DNA of 64,000 bases from Phyto melanocephala (GCA_941918925.1 OW799236.1:80998213-81062212), one strand, 5' to 3'. Shown: positions 1 through 13,197, counted from the stretch's first letter. Notes: a model not told the origin generated them from the sequence alone. Translations and numbers: made by a program.

Positions 1-2
1 TA

Positions 3-1904
3 GAGGGCGCTTTTGATAGGATCTCTTTTGATAAACTGGGAAATGCTCTCGATGAGCGAGGGGTCGATTCTGTTGTGGTGAAGTGGATCGGCGCCATGCT
101 CAGATGTAGGGCAGTGAATCTCAGGAGCGGAAGCACCAGGATTCGGGGAAGGGTGGTCAGGGGATGTCCGCAAGGAGGGGTTTTATCACCTCTGCTGTGG
201 AACATAACTGTGGACAGCCTTCTCAGGAGACTGGAGGTAATTGGCATACATACGGTAGGTTATGCGGATGATGTGGCAATTATGGTTGGTGGTAAGTTCA
301 TGGAGACCATTTTAGGTTGCATGAGAAAGGCGCTCAGAGTAACCGAAGAATGGTGTTGTGAACAGGGACTAACCATAAATGCTGGCAAGTCGGATGCTAT
401 GCTCTTCACGCGGAGAAGGAAGGGCATAGAGATTGAATCCTTAATGCTTTTTGGAACCGAGATCAACGTGTCCAAGAAGGTGAAATATCTGGGGGTAACG
501 CTGGATATGAAACTAACCTGGAATGATCATGTTGAGGTAAGGGTACAGAAGGCAAAGAGGATTCTGCATCAGTGTAAACGGGTTTGCGGTCGGAAGTGGG
601 GAATCTCACCTAAGGCTGCACACTGGATTTACACAGTGGTGGTGAGACCGACGATCACTTACGCATCTGTTGTCTGGTGGCCGAAGGCCTCCCAGGCGAC
701 GATTAGGCGGAAGTTGGACGGGGTTCAAAGGATTGCTTGCATTGGTATATGTGGCGCGATACGTACCACACCAACGCAAGCGATGGAGGCAATGCTGGGA
801 CTGCTGCCGTTGGATTTATTTGTAAGGGAGACGGCGGCAAGATCGGCGATTCGGATGCGAAGCGATGGCATGTGGTATCGCTTTGGATCGGTTTTGGGGC
901 ATAGAAGATTCCTGGACCTCGTGGATAAAGAGGTTAGGGAGGCTCAGATGCCGATGGAGCGCATGAGTCGAGTGAAAGTGGTCGAAAGGCTACATCACAC
1001 GCTCATAGCGGATGGATTCATGCACGATGAGTGCATGGAGAATGACATCAGTATCTTTACTGATGGGTCCTTTATGGACGGAAGGGCAGGTGCTGGTGTG
1101 TACTCATCTGAGTTAAACTTATCCTGCACCCTGAATCTGGGGGAGTACGTGTCAGTCTATCAGGCAGAAATGCTTGGTTTGCTGCACGCGTTGGACCACC
1201 TGTTGGAATGTCGAATGTATGGGAAGAGAATTCTTATTGCACTTCACAACCAGTCAGTTATAAAACGTATGCAGCGGATAGATGTGAACTCCTCTTTGGT
1301 GCTTGAGTGTGTTCTAAAGCTCAATAGGTGTGCCTCTACAAATGAGGTAACGCTGATGTGGGTTAAGGGACACGTGGGCATAGCTGGGAATGAGGCTGCT
1401 GACGAACTTGCGAAGAAGTGGTCTGAGGCTGCATTCTGCGGACCGGAACCCAGAACTGCTCTGGGTAATGGGTTAGTGCGGGCGAGGATCTTTCAATTGG
1501 TGAACTCTATAAACTTGCAAAGGTGGATGGAGGGAACCACGTGTAGACAGGCCCGTATGGTGCTCAGGGAGCCACTTGGCAGGGGTGCAGTGAAGATACT
1601 CGGTTTTAATCGGAGTATGATGAGCTGGATCACTGCGTTGATTACAGGACATGGTAACTTCAAATATCATCTGAAGAGGATGCAGATCGTGGATGATGAT
1701 ATTTGTGGAATGTGCCTGGAGGATGCCGAGACGGCAGCGCATGTAGTATGCGAGTGTCCGGCGTTGGCGAGCGGAAGATTAAGGATCACAGGCAAGCACA
1801 CTTTATGTGTGAGTGCGATGGGGGACCTTAGTCTGAGGGAGATGCTGGCGATTACAAAGGACTGTGCGATGAGGATTGTCGACAATCACCAGTCGGCAGT
1901 GTGA
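3..1904 (+). CDS. Non-LTR retrotransposon ORF2, 3' part (RT thumb, RNase H, CCHC), LOA-like
   Basis: Reading is open from base 3, so the start lies outside the window; the stop is TGA at 1902-1904. The frame opens in RT motif A (EGAFD), followed by the catalytic YADD box at about bases 258-269 and the usual GCPQGGVLSP motif just before it. An RNase H domain follows (TDGS near base 1060, YQAE near 1160, NEAAD near 1390). The third acidic position, normally SDSQ, reads LHNQ, so this aspartate is a histidine. Near the C terminus is a CxxC...H...C knuckle (CGMC...HVVCEC) common to such ORF2 proteins. RT plus RNase H in this order fits the LOA/I group; LOA is my best guess. The product would copy element RNA by target-primed reverse transcription. 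The N-terminal endonuclease lies outside the window. No stops or frameshifts are seen. Confidence 0.88.
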   Translation, partial: EGAFDRISFDKLGNALDERGVDSVVVKWIGAMLRCRAVNLRSGSTRIRGRVVRGCPQGGVLSPLLWNITVDSLLRRLEVIGIHTVGYADDVAIMVGGKFMETILGCMRKALRVTEEWCCEQGLTINAGKSDAMLFTRRRKGIEIESLMLFGTEINVSKKVKYLGVTLDMKLTWNDHVEVRVQKAKRILHQCKRVCGRKWGISPKAAHWIYTVVVRPTITYASVVWWPKASQATIRRKLDGVQRIACIGICGAIRTTPTQAMEAMLGLLPLDLFVRETAARSAIRMRSDGMWYRFGSVLGHRRFLDLVDKEVREAQMPMERMSRVKVVERLHHTLIADGFMHDECMENDISIFTDGSFMDGRAGAGVYSSELNLSCTLNLGEYVSVYQAEMLGLLHALDHLLECRMYGKRILIALHNQSVIKRMQRIDVNSSLVLECVLKLNRCASTNEVTLMWVKGHVGIAGNEAADELAKKWSEAAFCGPEPRTALGNGLVRARIFQLVNSINLQRWMEGTTCRQARMVLREPLGRGAVKILGFNRSMMSWITALITGHGNFKYHLKRMQIVDDDICGMCLEDAETAAHVVCECPALASGRLRITGKHTLCVSAMGDLSLREMLAITKDCAMRIVDNHQSAV

Positions 1905-2096
1905 AATCGTTTTCCTAGTCCAGAGCAAACGCCGGTTGTGGCGCGGGACTCAGTGATTGAAGGTATACTGATCGGTAGACACGGAATCAGTGAGGAGCGA
2001 AGGGGGTCGAAAAGGGACCCGTGATGGTAGTGGTCTGCTTCGATATTCCCCCTGCATGTGTAACTGTAATTATTTTATTATTATTATTTATTTTTT
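1905..2096 (+). mobile_element. 3' UTR and tail of the LOA-like element
   Basis: After the ORF2 stop there are about 150 bases of GC-richer sequence matching the coding region in composition. A run of TTA/TTATTT repeats follows at about 2070-2096, after which the DNA becomes strongly AT-rich. LOA/I-type elements often end in short simple repeats, so I place the 3' end here. The exact last base is uncertain. Confidence 0.55.
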
Positions 2097-3849
2097 AGAT
2101 AAACTAAAATTTTTTAAGTTAGTTGTGCATTTACCTGTGATAATATACCTCGATTTTTGTTCAATAAAAAGATCCTAAAAATATTGCAAGTACTCGTATT
2201 AGAAACAAATTTCCATGCAAATAAATTTTGTTGAATAAATGATTTTCGAGAAATAATAACTGAAATAAATATTTCTTGATATAAAATACACTTTTTAGAT
2301 TGCCTTCCTGTATTTATACTTTTATCTACGACTAATACCTAAGAGTATATGACCAGGTAAAACTTAGTAGAAACTTTTTACATTGTAAGAATCTTACCAA
2401 AGACACACACACACAAAGTACATAAGACAATAAAAAAATGTAACGAGTTGGCTTATAATGGTTGTATGATTTCGAAAGAAAAGTTAATGACTAACTAGGA
2501 AAGATTCTGAAAAGGAATTGTAGATAAAAACCCGAAATATATTTTTCTTCAAAAACAAGAGATACAATAATGATAAAAAAAGTTTGACTTTGGAAAAGTG
2601 GCTGTATAATGTGCTTTGGCAAAACTCAATCACGCGTTATAAATAAGCCAACAGTTATAGGAGGAATATTATCAAACACCAATGTTATTGCTTTTGCTAT
2701 TTTTACTACATACAACTTAATACTACTTGTAAAAGTTACTGATGAAATATTAACTAGAGCAAATAATACTTGAGTACACTGAGAGAAAAATATTTCAGCA
2801 GGTATGTTTTGAAATTATTAGGAAATAATTTTAAAAACTGAATAAGTGATAATAATAAAAGATATTTGAAAGTTTTGTATACAGTGTTTTTTTCCTTTAA
2901 AAATTCAATATTAATAAGATTTAATTTTTCTTCTCATAAGAGAGGAAAGTGATCAAATTTTTCAACAAATAGCGGTAATTCTTATGATGACGATAATAAG
3001 CTAATTAGGTAGGGATTTTGTTTATGTATTAAAGACGCCTTTAAACAAAATATAAGTAACTGTATTTTAACATTAACTTTGAATTTGTTTTGGTACTTTT
3101 TTAAATTTCAAAGTTGATTACACGTTTTGTTTTAAAAAATGAAACCGTGAAAAAAGAAAAGTTTAATAAAAACAGATACATAGAAAAGAAAAGAGAGATA
3201 GGGATTCAGAAAGGTAGAGATGTAAAGAAAAAAATTCAATACCTAAATTCTATCCACTGTGAACAATACTTGACTTCTAGCAATGGTCCTTATTGCTTCG
3301 GATATCACCTGAACTCTATCAAAATACAATTAAGTAAGTATTATCCCAAGAGCCTATGTTTCCTACTAGTAAATGCAGGGTAGTGACAGATTAAATGCTC
3401 CACAATCTCCTTATCATCGTCGCTACTAAAAGCGGCTATAATTTGTTGAGTTTAGTTACCATTTCACAATAAACAATTCAATACCACAGTGACCGGTTAG
3501 GACTTAGTAAAATAAGTTGAGTGCTTGGATGCAATAATATTAAAATTCAAAATGAAAACACGTTCCAAAGTGCTTCAAAAAGAGCTTTACTTTGATAAAG
3601 TAGTGGTATTGAATAAACTAATGAAAAATTTATCAATTTCAAGTGCGACCATTCTTCCCTTACTATTTCAGCTAGTTTGTCAGTAAAATTTTAACATTTA
3701 TCGCTTACAAACACGCTTCGTTTGAAGCACTAATTTTTACTGACGATATATCTCAGTTAGTTTCAAACTGATTTATTATTTTTTCTCAGAAAAAATTTGT
3801 GAGATCACGGTTTATAACTCAATATCTTGGACGTGTTCAAAAACTAATT
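2097..3849. other. AT-rich non-coding stretch
   Basis: No convincing coding region. The 89-codon open stretch at 3114-3383 is lysine-rich AT-driven sequence without a recognisable domain. There is a short (CA)n run near 2404. One arm of a 13-bp inverted repeat lies at 2776-2788 and its mate is at 4446-4458. Confidence 0.6.
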
Positions 3850-4458
3850 GAGAGCTTGAAAAATTTGATATATTAAAAAAATACATTTTTGTGAATAATT
3901 ATTGCCTATAACTTTGACGATTAGTGACCGATATGTTTTAAAGATTTTCAACGAATATTTCTTAAGCCATATCATATCTATTTATAGTCACAAGCTTGCC
4001 TATAAATTATGCTATAGCTGAAATCTTTTAATTTTTGTGGTGAAAATAAGACAAAAGAAACTGAGGTAGTTGTGTTTATTTTCTCATATCTCAGAATGTC
4101 ATTGGGCGACTATGATGATTTTTAATACCGATATGTTTACAAATATTTCTTATGCTTTGAAAACACACATGGGTCTTGGTGATATTACGGGGCTTCCAAA
4201 AACTGATTTCAACATACATGCGGACAGGCTGACAGAACTCAATTGACTCCCGTATTCATAGGCTTTCTGAATATATATATTTTATGGGGTAGAAATGAAT
4301 ATTGTAGAAATTTCCCACAAAATTACAAATCTATATATACATTTAAACTCTCTGCGAAGGGTATAATAAACAATTAACTCACCTAAGTATTTTTACTAAA
4401 TATTAAAAAAGTTAGAAATTCTATTAAAATATATAAAGTTATCTATTTCTCTCAGTGT
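2776..4458. repeat. Possible terminal inverted repeats of an AT-rich element
   Basis: ACACTGAGAGAAA at 2776-2788 is exactly inverted at 4446-4458, 1.67 kb apart. The interval encodes nothing recognisable and contains a dispersed-repeat copy. It could be a non-autonomous DNA transposon, but no target-site duplication is clear and 13 bp is weak evidence. Confidence 0.25.
3850..4372 (+). repeat. Dispersed repeat family, copy A
   Basis: The sequence shares ordered blocks with copies at 12338-13135, 33480-33790, 33985-34290, 42690-43035 and 52678-53510. The blocks are a 'TTGCCTATAACTTTGACGAT'-like segment, a 'CTCATATCTCAG' box, a diverged GCGGACAGGCTGACAG tract, an 'ATTCATARGCTTTC' box and a terminal GAAGGGTATA. 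It is non-coding. The family behaves like a non-autonomous dispersed element; its class is unknown. Confidence 0.65.
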
Positions 4459-7400
4459 TTGGAAAAACTTAATAATACCAACTAAAACAACAACATGAAA
4501 TAGAGACAATCTAAAAGTCAATCGTATCATTTGGAGTATTAAAAGTCAAATGTACGTGAAACAAATACAGTACTAATATCTTTAGAAGTGAAATTCAATA
4601 TAAGATGTAATAAACAACCAGTCAGTCAGGCAGTCAGTTGAAGCTAATATAAGGAGATTGTAATATTTAAGTATCACCCAAGTTGGAGTAGTACTGAGAA
4701 AAGAAGGAAAGACTCATTATACTGTAGGATAGCGAAGGTAATTAATCGATTAGTAACTGATTCTGGGTAATCAATGTATTAAAGTAGTTAAAAGCTTAAG
4801 GCCTTTTTTGATGGGAATGAGATACACAAATTGCTATGAATATGATAAATGTTTTGTTATTAAAAAAATGCTTTATTTCTGATAAATTTTGAATTTAAGA
4901 AAAATTGAGGTATGATTTTTTGTTCAAATTATATATTTTAACCTTCATATAGTGAAGTTCGAGAAAAAAAACCAGTTTCGAAAATATTAATATTTTTCTA
5001 ATGGGTGCGTTAGTATTACAGCGAGAAACTGTTATACTACAACGGCACATGTTATTTAGCACACTGCTCTTTTTAACAAGTTTGAATATAATTCTTAATC
5101 ATATTTCTACTTTACTTAAATGAATAAATATTTGTGATTAATTATTCGATAAACAATTTTTAACTTGTCTTCTGCACAACACTAATTATTCCCACAGCTT
5201 AAACAATACCTGGTAGAAATTACAAAATCAACGTAATTACTTGATACAAAAAAGAGAAGGGCACAATGACAGTTGCTAACAATGATTTGTGCGAACGGTA
5301 ATTACATTGAATTAATGCGAAAATTCTATTTTGAAATAAAAACACAAAACAAAAACTTTCAATGAACTTTTTCATTCGCACGATGATGTTATAGAGGGGT
5401 GGGTGGCACATAAACATAAAAATAAATTCATTTAACAAATGCGATGTAATATAATGCGACTAAGGTAGAATTTCTTAAATAAGTTAGTTACACGTAGAGA
5501 GGAAATCTTGGTTGGGACATGATCACCATGATAATGTGATGTTTTCTTCAATAATACATCATTAAACTGCTAATTACAATGTGTAGCAAAGGACAATGTA
5601 AAATACTAAAATCTATATTAAACTGCTTACTCAGATTTCTTATTTCTGATATATTGTTTTTTTTAATAGGACTTAATATTTTTGAAGGAATCAAAGTGGA
5701 CGTAATTATGCTTTCTTCGGCCTGTTGTTGTAGCTAATTTTAGGGAGAAACTTGATGAAGTTCCCTAACAAAATGCACATAGCTTATCAGATGTGAGTTT
5801 TTGACTACTTAAAGGTTGAATTCTTTGTTCAATTCTTCCTTTGATTAATGATTTTGTGCCACCTAGCATAAGGATCAGTAAACTTCTTATAATTAATTTA
5901 TACAAAAGTACAGTATTTGGGAATAATAAGCTTAGACGAAACTTAGTTAAGAAACACAAAACACTAACATTGAACATTTAGTTGATGGATTTAGATGCAA
6001 CAAAAAAACACGTTTTCATGCAAAATGTTATAAAAATGTCATGAAAAGGTCATATTAAATCATTTATTGGTATCAACTGTACTAAATAATTAACATTACT
6101 TATATGTGAACTTATTAAAGATTAAAAATAATAAAATAAATTATAACAGTATTTCAAAATGTCGGTATTTAGTTGTGTAGCAGAATATAGCAATTACTTT
6201 GGTACAATTTTTAAATTTTCACATTCAAAAAGTTTTGTGCGGTATGGTTAGTTGTGCAAACTCATTTGTTACAAGTACACAACTTGGCACAGTAATTTTA
6301 CTGTTGAATGTACTTAATGATGAATATTTTTTAAGAGAATTTGCAATCCTTTAATATAAGATGTTTTTTTAATTAAATAAATAACATAAATATAAATTTT
6401 AATTTAAAAAGTTTATTTAAAAAGACCAATATATGACATTAACATTTAAAAAAGGTTTCGGGCTTTTATTGTCGAAGCGAAATCTATACGTCCAGTTTTG
6501 GTATTTTTCAGAGCACTGCTGCTTGTTTCTCCTTAATAATTAAACAACGTTACCTCTTAGTCACCAATTGTTGCTAGATTATCAGCGCAGGCCAGTGGCT
6601 TCAAGTAGCTCAACAGAAAATATTATGGAGGTGCAAGATTTCGCGACCTTAGAGCCAGGCAGATTTCAATTTATCGCCAAATTTTGATTTAAATAAATCG
6701 ATGGTTGAGGTTACCGTGTGCCAACTAGCACTAACCTGTTAAAAAAATATGTCGCCCTTATCAGTATCATTTATAATTTCAAACAAAAAATTGTAACGAT
6801 CTCCATTATCCATATCGTGAACTCCGGCTTAATTGTTGAAGAAGTGGTGAATTTTTCTGGCTTTCGCAGTCTGTTTCCCACTGCAATTGCGGCTGACTTT
6901 CTAAGTTGAAGTAGACGAAAGTAGACCAAAAGCCATAGCGTATAAAAACACACAAATCCTTCTAGAATATAGGACACATTATAAGTATTTGATTATTTGA
7001 AAGAGCGTTAAGTATTAAAATCCTTGTAACTATTTTAAATAAAACTAACACAAAAATATTAAAAAAAAAATTTTATTAGAGATATTGTTTTAATGGAAGT
7101 TTTGTAAATTTTCAAAGCAACAGAACAGTTTATACAATAAGCCAACATCACTAGCCGATGGTCCCATCATCATCATCCAAGAGAACAAAACTATTGATTC
7201 TCTCTTACCGTTATCATTTTGCTATTCATTTATAGTTAATTGTAAGCTGTAAAACTCAATTAAATGTATACCGTCATAGGGTTTCAATAAAGCGCTAATT
7301 TTGATTATAAAAAATAATTTCATGAACACGCATATTAAGTGTACCTTATAATGAACTATAACTAGTCCAAACACCACCCAAATGTATTGAAAAATCATGG

Positions 7401-8109
7401 TCGATTTAACACTGCGATGTTCTAGAGCTGGATCATATAACCCATGACTTCGAATTAAATAGAAGTAGTCTTAAAATGAATTTTTGTCACTACCCGATGG
7501 AGTATATAAACAGTTTTCGGGGACTACAGTACAAATTTTAAACTACGAAAACTTGTCGCTTAACTACACACTCTTGTTTAGAAAAGTTATGGTCCATTAC
7601 TGCATTACATAGGACCATGCTGTAACTAGTTTTTTTCAGCAGCAAAATATAAAGTAGTTAAATTTTAGCTGCAGGGATATCGTTCATTTTCATCTGATAA
7701 ATTAGTTTAAATTATTTTTTTTTGGTACCTTGAGATTACTTCGATGTTTCTGGAGCTTTTAAAGAATTTTTATTAGTTGTTTATTTCTCCATCGAAAAGC
7801 ATAAGAAAGACGTTTGTTTTAGGAATTTCTACGCTTGCACTAAAGGCTTTAAGAAATTCGTTAATAAGAACGTTTGTTTTTAATTGTAGGACTGTAAAGT
7901 TTTGCTGGAACATGTGTTTTGATACGCAGCGTCATAATCAATCAAAAATTCGATTTTAATTTTTTGTAACTAAGGCCTTCTTTAAAAATATATGACGATA
8001 TGTACTTATATCTTTTTTAACGCACACACTACTTACTACTACTTTTATTAGTACTAATTAATTTTTCAAAACTAAACCTAATAACTAATTTTTTCAAAAG
8101 ACCTAGCCA
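4459..8109. other. AT-rich non-coding stretch
   Basis: No gene recognised; all open frames are short, AT-driven and without motifs. At 5490-5541 a block resembling the left arm of the 8110-8841 MITE (CACG..GAGAGGAAA...CATGATCA) suggests a diverged or solo copy. The somewhat GC-richer patch at 6460-6720 resembles nothing I recognise. Confidence 0.5.
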
Positions 8110-8841
8110 CACGCAAAGAAAAACCATGGTTACGGCATGATCACGACGGTCATATTATTTTTTCTAAAACAATATTTGGTTGTCGAAAACAAGTAATAGT
8201 TATTTTTGTTTCATTTCATCATATATTTTGTCACGATAATCAAGCATTTGTTTGAATTGTATCATTTAATGATTACTTTTCGTTAAAATTTCAAAATGGT
8301 TATCATTTAAAAATAGTATGATTTAAAAAAATTAATTTGACAAAAATAACATTATATTCAAAAGCATTATAAATTAAAAATAATCATTAAATAATAAGTG
8401 AGACAACAGTATGATTACAAAATAATCAAGCTATGATTTTTTTTTAATAATAATTTGATTTCAACTGTTCTTCTTCTTGCTGAATAAATTTTTATTATTT
8501 TAAAAGTTTGAGATGTCAAAAAAAGGAACAAAAATTTTGAAAATTTTAAGAAAATTTAAAAATAAACGTGAAAATGTTAAAAAAATTGGCAAAAAAATTG
8601 CAATTAAATTGGTAAGTACAATCAATATGTGTATGTTGCAGCAAAAGACAATAATTTGCCGCAAAAAAGCAAAAATTGTCGATTTCAATCGTAATCATAT
8701 ATATGATTATTGAATGATACTTAAATTAAACATAATAATGATAACTGGTAACCATTATTATTTTAACCATAATCATACAATTCAATCATAGTAGGTTGCT
8801 CTTCGATTATGGTTACCACAACCATATTTTTTCTTCGCGTG
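8110..8841. mobile_element. MITE-like element with terminal inverted repeats
   Basis: The left end CACGCAAAGAAAAA..CATGGTTACGG at 8110 is matched in inverted orientation by the right end, whose reverse complement reads CACGCGAAGAAAAAATATGGTTG, at about 8810-8841. The 0.73 kb interior is AT-rich with repeated GATTAT/ATAATC motifs and no transposase. A target-site duplication could not be fixed. This is a non-autonomous DNA transposon by structure; the superfamily is unknown. Confidence 0.55.
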
Positions 8842-11800
8842 CAGTGTCGGACAAAATATGATTCTTAGCGCTTATGTAATCATATAATATGTCATTCTTA
8901 TTGTGTTTGTCGCCGGTCTGCACACTCTCTTTTTCATAGTTTTCTACTACTGATTCAAATGTGACCACTATTATGTGGAGTTTTACCATCTAATGGATTT
9001 GGGTGGTGTTAAATTTTGTTCAAATGCTAGGAGATTTAATTTTTTTTTAAAGACATGTCAAAATATTTATGAAAATGTGGCCTTTTTATATACTAGGTGT
9101 GTGTAATGATCAATCGTATGATTATATTTTGTCGCCTTCATACTTTATCAACATTTGTATTTGTCAAACATCGGCACAAACATTTAACGCAACAGTATAA
9201 AAAATAATTGTTTTACAAGCAATTTAACAAATGAAGTTACATTCAGTAGAGTAAGAATTATTTGAGTTGGAGCTTTTCTACTTGTGACCAGCAAAATAAA
9301 AAGTTTACAAAAAGGCCATGTATGAAATTTTCACTCATAATCCGGTTTGTTCTAGACGTTAAGAGTTTAATTTGGGTCAGTGTGCGTCAATATAACATTT
9401 CCACGTAAGATATCGATCCAGATGCAATTCGTGATATTTCATGTTAAGAAATTGTTTTACCATTAATCTTTGCATGAGGGCATGTTCCCTACGTAGTGGA
9501 AAAGATATGTGAGAATATTTTTGCTCGTTACTTTATCATTAATTTTTTCAGTAATTTCTCTAGCATGACAATGTGATTTGACAAATGTTTTGACAATACG
9601 TAGAGATCATTATTAATGCTTAGAATAGCAGTATTGTAGGAAACTGTTAAAATTATATGCGTAAACTAGGTACAGGAAATGACCTTTAATAGTACCCTGG
9701 AAAACTCTAGCTTATAGCTGGATATTGATTTCGATTTTGATAAATAGCTTATATATGTTGTTGGTAAAATCAGTTTTTATTTGTTTAAAAGACTACCATG
9801 ATATACTTTGCCAAATGCTTGCGAAGCGACGATAAAAAGTTCTGACAAATAAATTTTTTTCTTAAAGAGTTTTCCTACGACATATGCAAGCTTATGCGTT
9901 TGTTCAAAGGTGCTGTTTATTTCTAAAGCATCTAATACATGGTATGTTTTTTACATCTGACTTGTAAGATTTACAACATTACTATTGTAAAACACATGTG
10001 CTAAGTCATATGATAACATTTCAATTAAAGCATGCTCAAATTTGTTCTGCCAAGCCACCTGACATCAGTTGTTGTCAGAAATCTCTGATATCAGAAAACA
10101 GCCTGTGGTGGTTGAGTGTTAAATAACAATTTTGACAGACATAAACAATTACATATGGATACCAATTCATTAAGTCAGACGCAAAAAACATGGCGTGTAT
10201 TAACTGCTTAAGTTTGATCGTATTGTCTGGAGTACAACTGTTTTCTGTCTTCTACTTTTGTTAAAAATGGGGAATAAACCGTTTTGTTATTAAAGAGTCG
10301 GGGATCAGATAGTAAAAACTGGACTCGGCTAAGATACCTTAGCAGATGACATGCGTCAATCTATCAAGTATGATCTGCCAGAATATAGTGACCATAAATG
10401 TCTAAAAGTAAGTACAATCAGAAAATTGGTTTGACAGTTAACCCTTTCCTAAGTGCTATCGGAATTTAAAAGCACTCGATATTATGCTTTCATATCATAA
10501 TAATGTTAGCAAGAATATGTACTTTAATTATTTAAGCATTTGCGAAAAATAGTGATGCCAAAATCGATTCTCTTGAAAGAAAATTTCTATAGAGGAGTTT
10601 AATTTCTGTCGCTTGCGAACCAGCTTACAAAAAAGCATACATTTTGACTGGGATACTGTTTTGACATTTGTATTAAAGTCGTGATATAAACTTATTGCAA
10701 CTCATTTTATTTTTGCTCAAGTTCATTTGTTTTACTACTTAGTTTCCTAAAACATTTTCTAAATAAAATCAAATTAAAATTATTCCGATGTTAGCCGAGT
10801 GGAATGCATTTTTTAAACCAGCTACGATTTCATCGTCAGCACTCTTTATCGCTTTACACATATATAATTTGAAAATACTAATTACGTTGCAATTCAAAGA
10901 AATCAAAATTAGGGAATCGTAGCATTTATTTTCAAATTTGTCTTTTATTTACCTATCAAATGATATTTTTTTTCATGTTCATATTATTTTATATTCGTTA
11001 AACATTTTCTCTATGTAGTGATAAAATTAAGAAATACTTGTACATTATTTGATACTTCTGTTTAAATGTCTTATGTATGTTTGAAGATAAAGAAAATTAA
11101 ACTATTTACATACAGATTTGCCAAAAGCTTTACCATTTATACTTATTCAAGTTTAGTTTTTTTTTTAATTTAAATGTGACAAAGTCATATCTTATTCAAA
11201 TATTATTTTCTTTTTTTTTACTTTACTCTTTGGATATATTGTATGTTATTTTCATTTTATTCATATACAAGTTATAAGTTGTTATTTTGCAACATTAGAT
11301 TGCAACAATAGATGAATTTTGTTCCTTCTTTGCATCTTTTGTTTGCATGTGTCTCTGCTTCTACTCTGTTTATTTTCTAGATCTTTTAACATTTTCTAAA
11401 AACTTTAAATAAACATTTTTATTTATACTTTTGTATATTTATTTATCTATTTTTCGAAAAAAAAAGAAAAAAATTTGCAAACAAAAAAGGATACAAATGA
11501 TTGAGAGCATGATGATGAGGATGATAATAAAAAAGAAAAACTAAAATACCAAACATATTGTGTAAATATTAACGGTGACTTTTCTGTTTTGTCTACCCAC
11601 AAATGAACATGAGAATGTTGCATGTTGCCATTTTCTGTCGAAGTTTTAAGTCTTCGAAAATTGCAAGAACAAAAAATGAATAAAATAAAATACAAACCAA
11701 TTCTGCATTTGTCATGTTTAAAGTTGCGTATTTTTTTACTTTGTTGACAGTTTCAATTTTAATCTTTTATTTTTTTTCTAGCATTTGTTTTGTAATGGCC

Positions 11801-12337
11801 AAGGATCTTAAATTTTAGAGTGCAGTTTCAGATTTTCTTAAATATATTTTTCGCAAAAAAATAATCATTTATGTTAAATGTTTGATTTAAAATGACTTTT
11901 ATTATGTATCCTTTAAAGCAATTTTCGATACTTTTTTCTTTGCTACATGGTAAGTCGGCGCTCTGTAGTTGTAATACCGCCATTTTCAGTTGTTACAAAA
12001 TATTAACCAAAACCCTATTTATACTGGGAAAATATAAATCTAATTTTGTTGGTGCAATGCCGTTGAAGTTGGAGTCTCTCAGTTTTTTATGATAATGGTT
12101 GCTACGTAGATATTTGAACAAATTTAACTCCTCTTGCATTAGAAGCACTATAGAGCGATTGACGTAGCAAAATATTTTGCCTGGTGGTGTCAAGAGTTTA
12201 AACAAATTTTCCTTAAAAATCTTAAACTGAGGTAGTATTATATGTTTATATCAATAGTATATTTTTTTTTTGTTCCAATATTTCGCTACCAATTTGGGTA
12301 TCTTCTTTAGGGAAATATAATATATGATGTAAATTAA
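8842..12337. other. AT-rich non-coding stretch
   Basis: No gene, RNA or clear repeat recognised. Open frames at 11447-11695 (minus) and 11892-12205 are serine- or phenylalanine-rich by composition and show no domain. A weak imperfect inverted motif (CCACCTGACATCAG ... GGTGGTTG) lies at 10055-10120. Confidence 0.5.
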
Positions 12338-13135
12338 AACAAGTAAGAGTGTTATATTCAGCCGTGCCGAATCTGATGATACCCTTCACTATCATGTACA
12401 TTATCCACATGGTAGCTTAACCTATATTTCATGCTAAATGCCATTTTTCCTTATTATTTCCGACGCTATCCTTGATTTTGAATTTTTACGTATTTAACTG
12501 TATTCTACTAGTCAAGCCCTTTAATTTGATATTAATGGGGTTCAAAAATCTTATCCGCCATTTTGTTTTAAACGACACCTTGGATTTTGAGTTTTTTAAT
12601 GATTTACTGTATTCTACTGGTCAAGCACTTTTATTTAACCCAAGCACGAATATTTAACCCATACATAAATATACTGCCCGCCATTTTGTAGTGGCGGCCA
12701 ACATGAATTTTAATTTTTTTATAGTGGTTATATTTTGCTAAGGAAGTCCCTTTCAGATAATACCAATATTGACTCTCTCCGTTGTCTAGAAGCTGAAGAA
12801 AAATAATTTTAGTTTGTAGATTTTTGGTATATATATTTTTCCAAAAAAATTTTTGGCTATAACTTTACTGATTAGGGCACGCTTTATCAAAAATTTTTCA
12901 AGAATTTCTCTAGAGGCATATTATATCTACAAATAGTAGCAAAGGTACCTATGGTTCCTATGGCTGAAAAATTAAAATTATGTTGGTAAAAATATGGGAA
13001 AAAACTGAGGCAGTTTCTGAGATATGAGCAAAAAACCACGACCACCTCGTCTTTTTTCACAATTACAACAACAACATACATACTACATACTGGTTAGAGT
13101 AAACGTTGCATCGAATCCCAGCTAAGCCAAACAAA
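12338..13135 (+). repeat. Dispersed repeat family, copy B (rearranged)
   Basis: It starts with the family head (ACAAGTAAGAG...CCGTGCCGAATCT...ATACCCTTCAC), also found at 52679. At 12840-13020 it shares the 'GGCTATAACTTTACTGATTAG' and 'CTGAGGCAGTTTCTGAG' blocks with copy A. The last ~110 bases (CATATCTC/GAGATATGAG box, CGACCACCTCG, ACAACAACAACATAC, GTAAACGTTGCATCGAATCC) are the reverse complement of 53085-53215 in copy F. Inside, 12470-12700 holds two diverged ~120-bp units each containing ATTCTACTRGTCAAGC and CCGCCATTTTG. Confidence 0.6.
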
Positions 13136-13168
13136 AATTTTTATTTTATTTTTTAATTTTATATAATA

Positions 13169-13197
13169 CTAGCTAATACCCGGTGTGCTTCGCCACC
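13169..13197 (-). other. Helitron 3' terminus: hairpin plus CTAG
   Basis: Read on the minus strand, GGTGGC-GAA-GCACACC folds into a six-pair stem with one bulged A and a GAA loop. Nine bases and CTAG follow, then a T outside. Helitron 3' ends have a short GC-rich hairpin roughly ten bases before CTRR, so the match is close. The paired 5' TC end is at 28187. Confidence 0.8.

Noticed and set aside
3114..3383. 89-codon open frame
   Set aside because: Lysine-rich composition from AT-rich DNA; no domain, no supporting context.
8513..8713. 66-codon lysine-rich open frame
   Set aside because: Inside a MITE and matched by a long open frame on the opposite strand; compositional.
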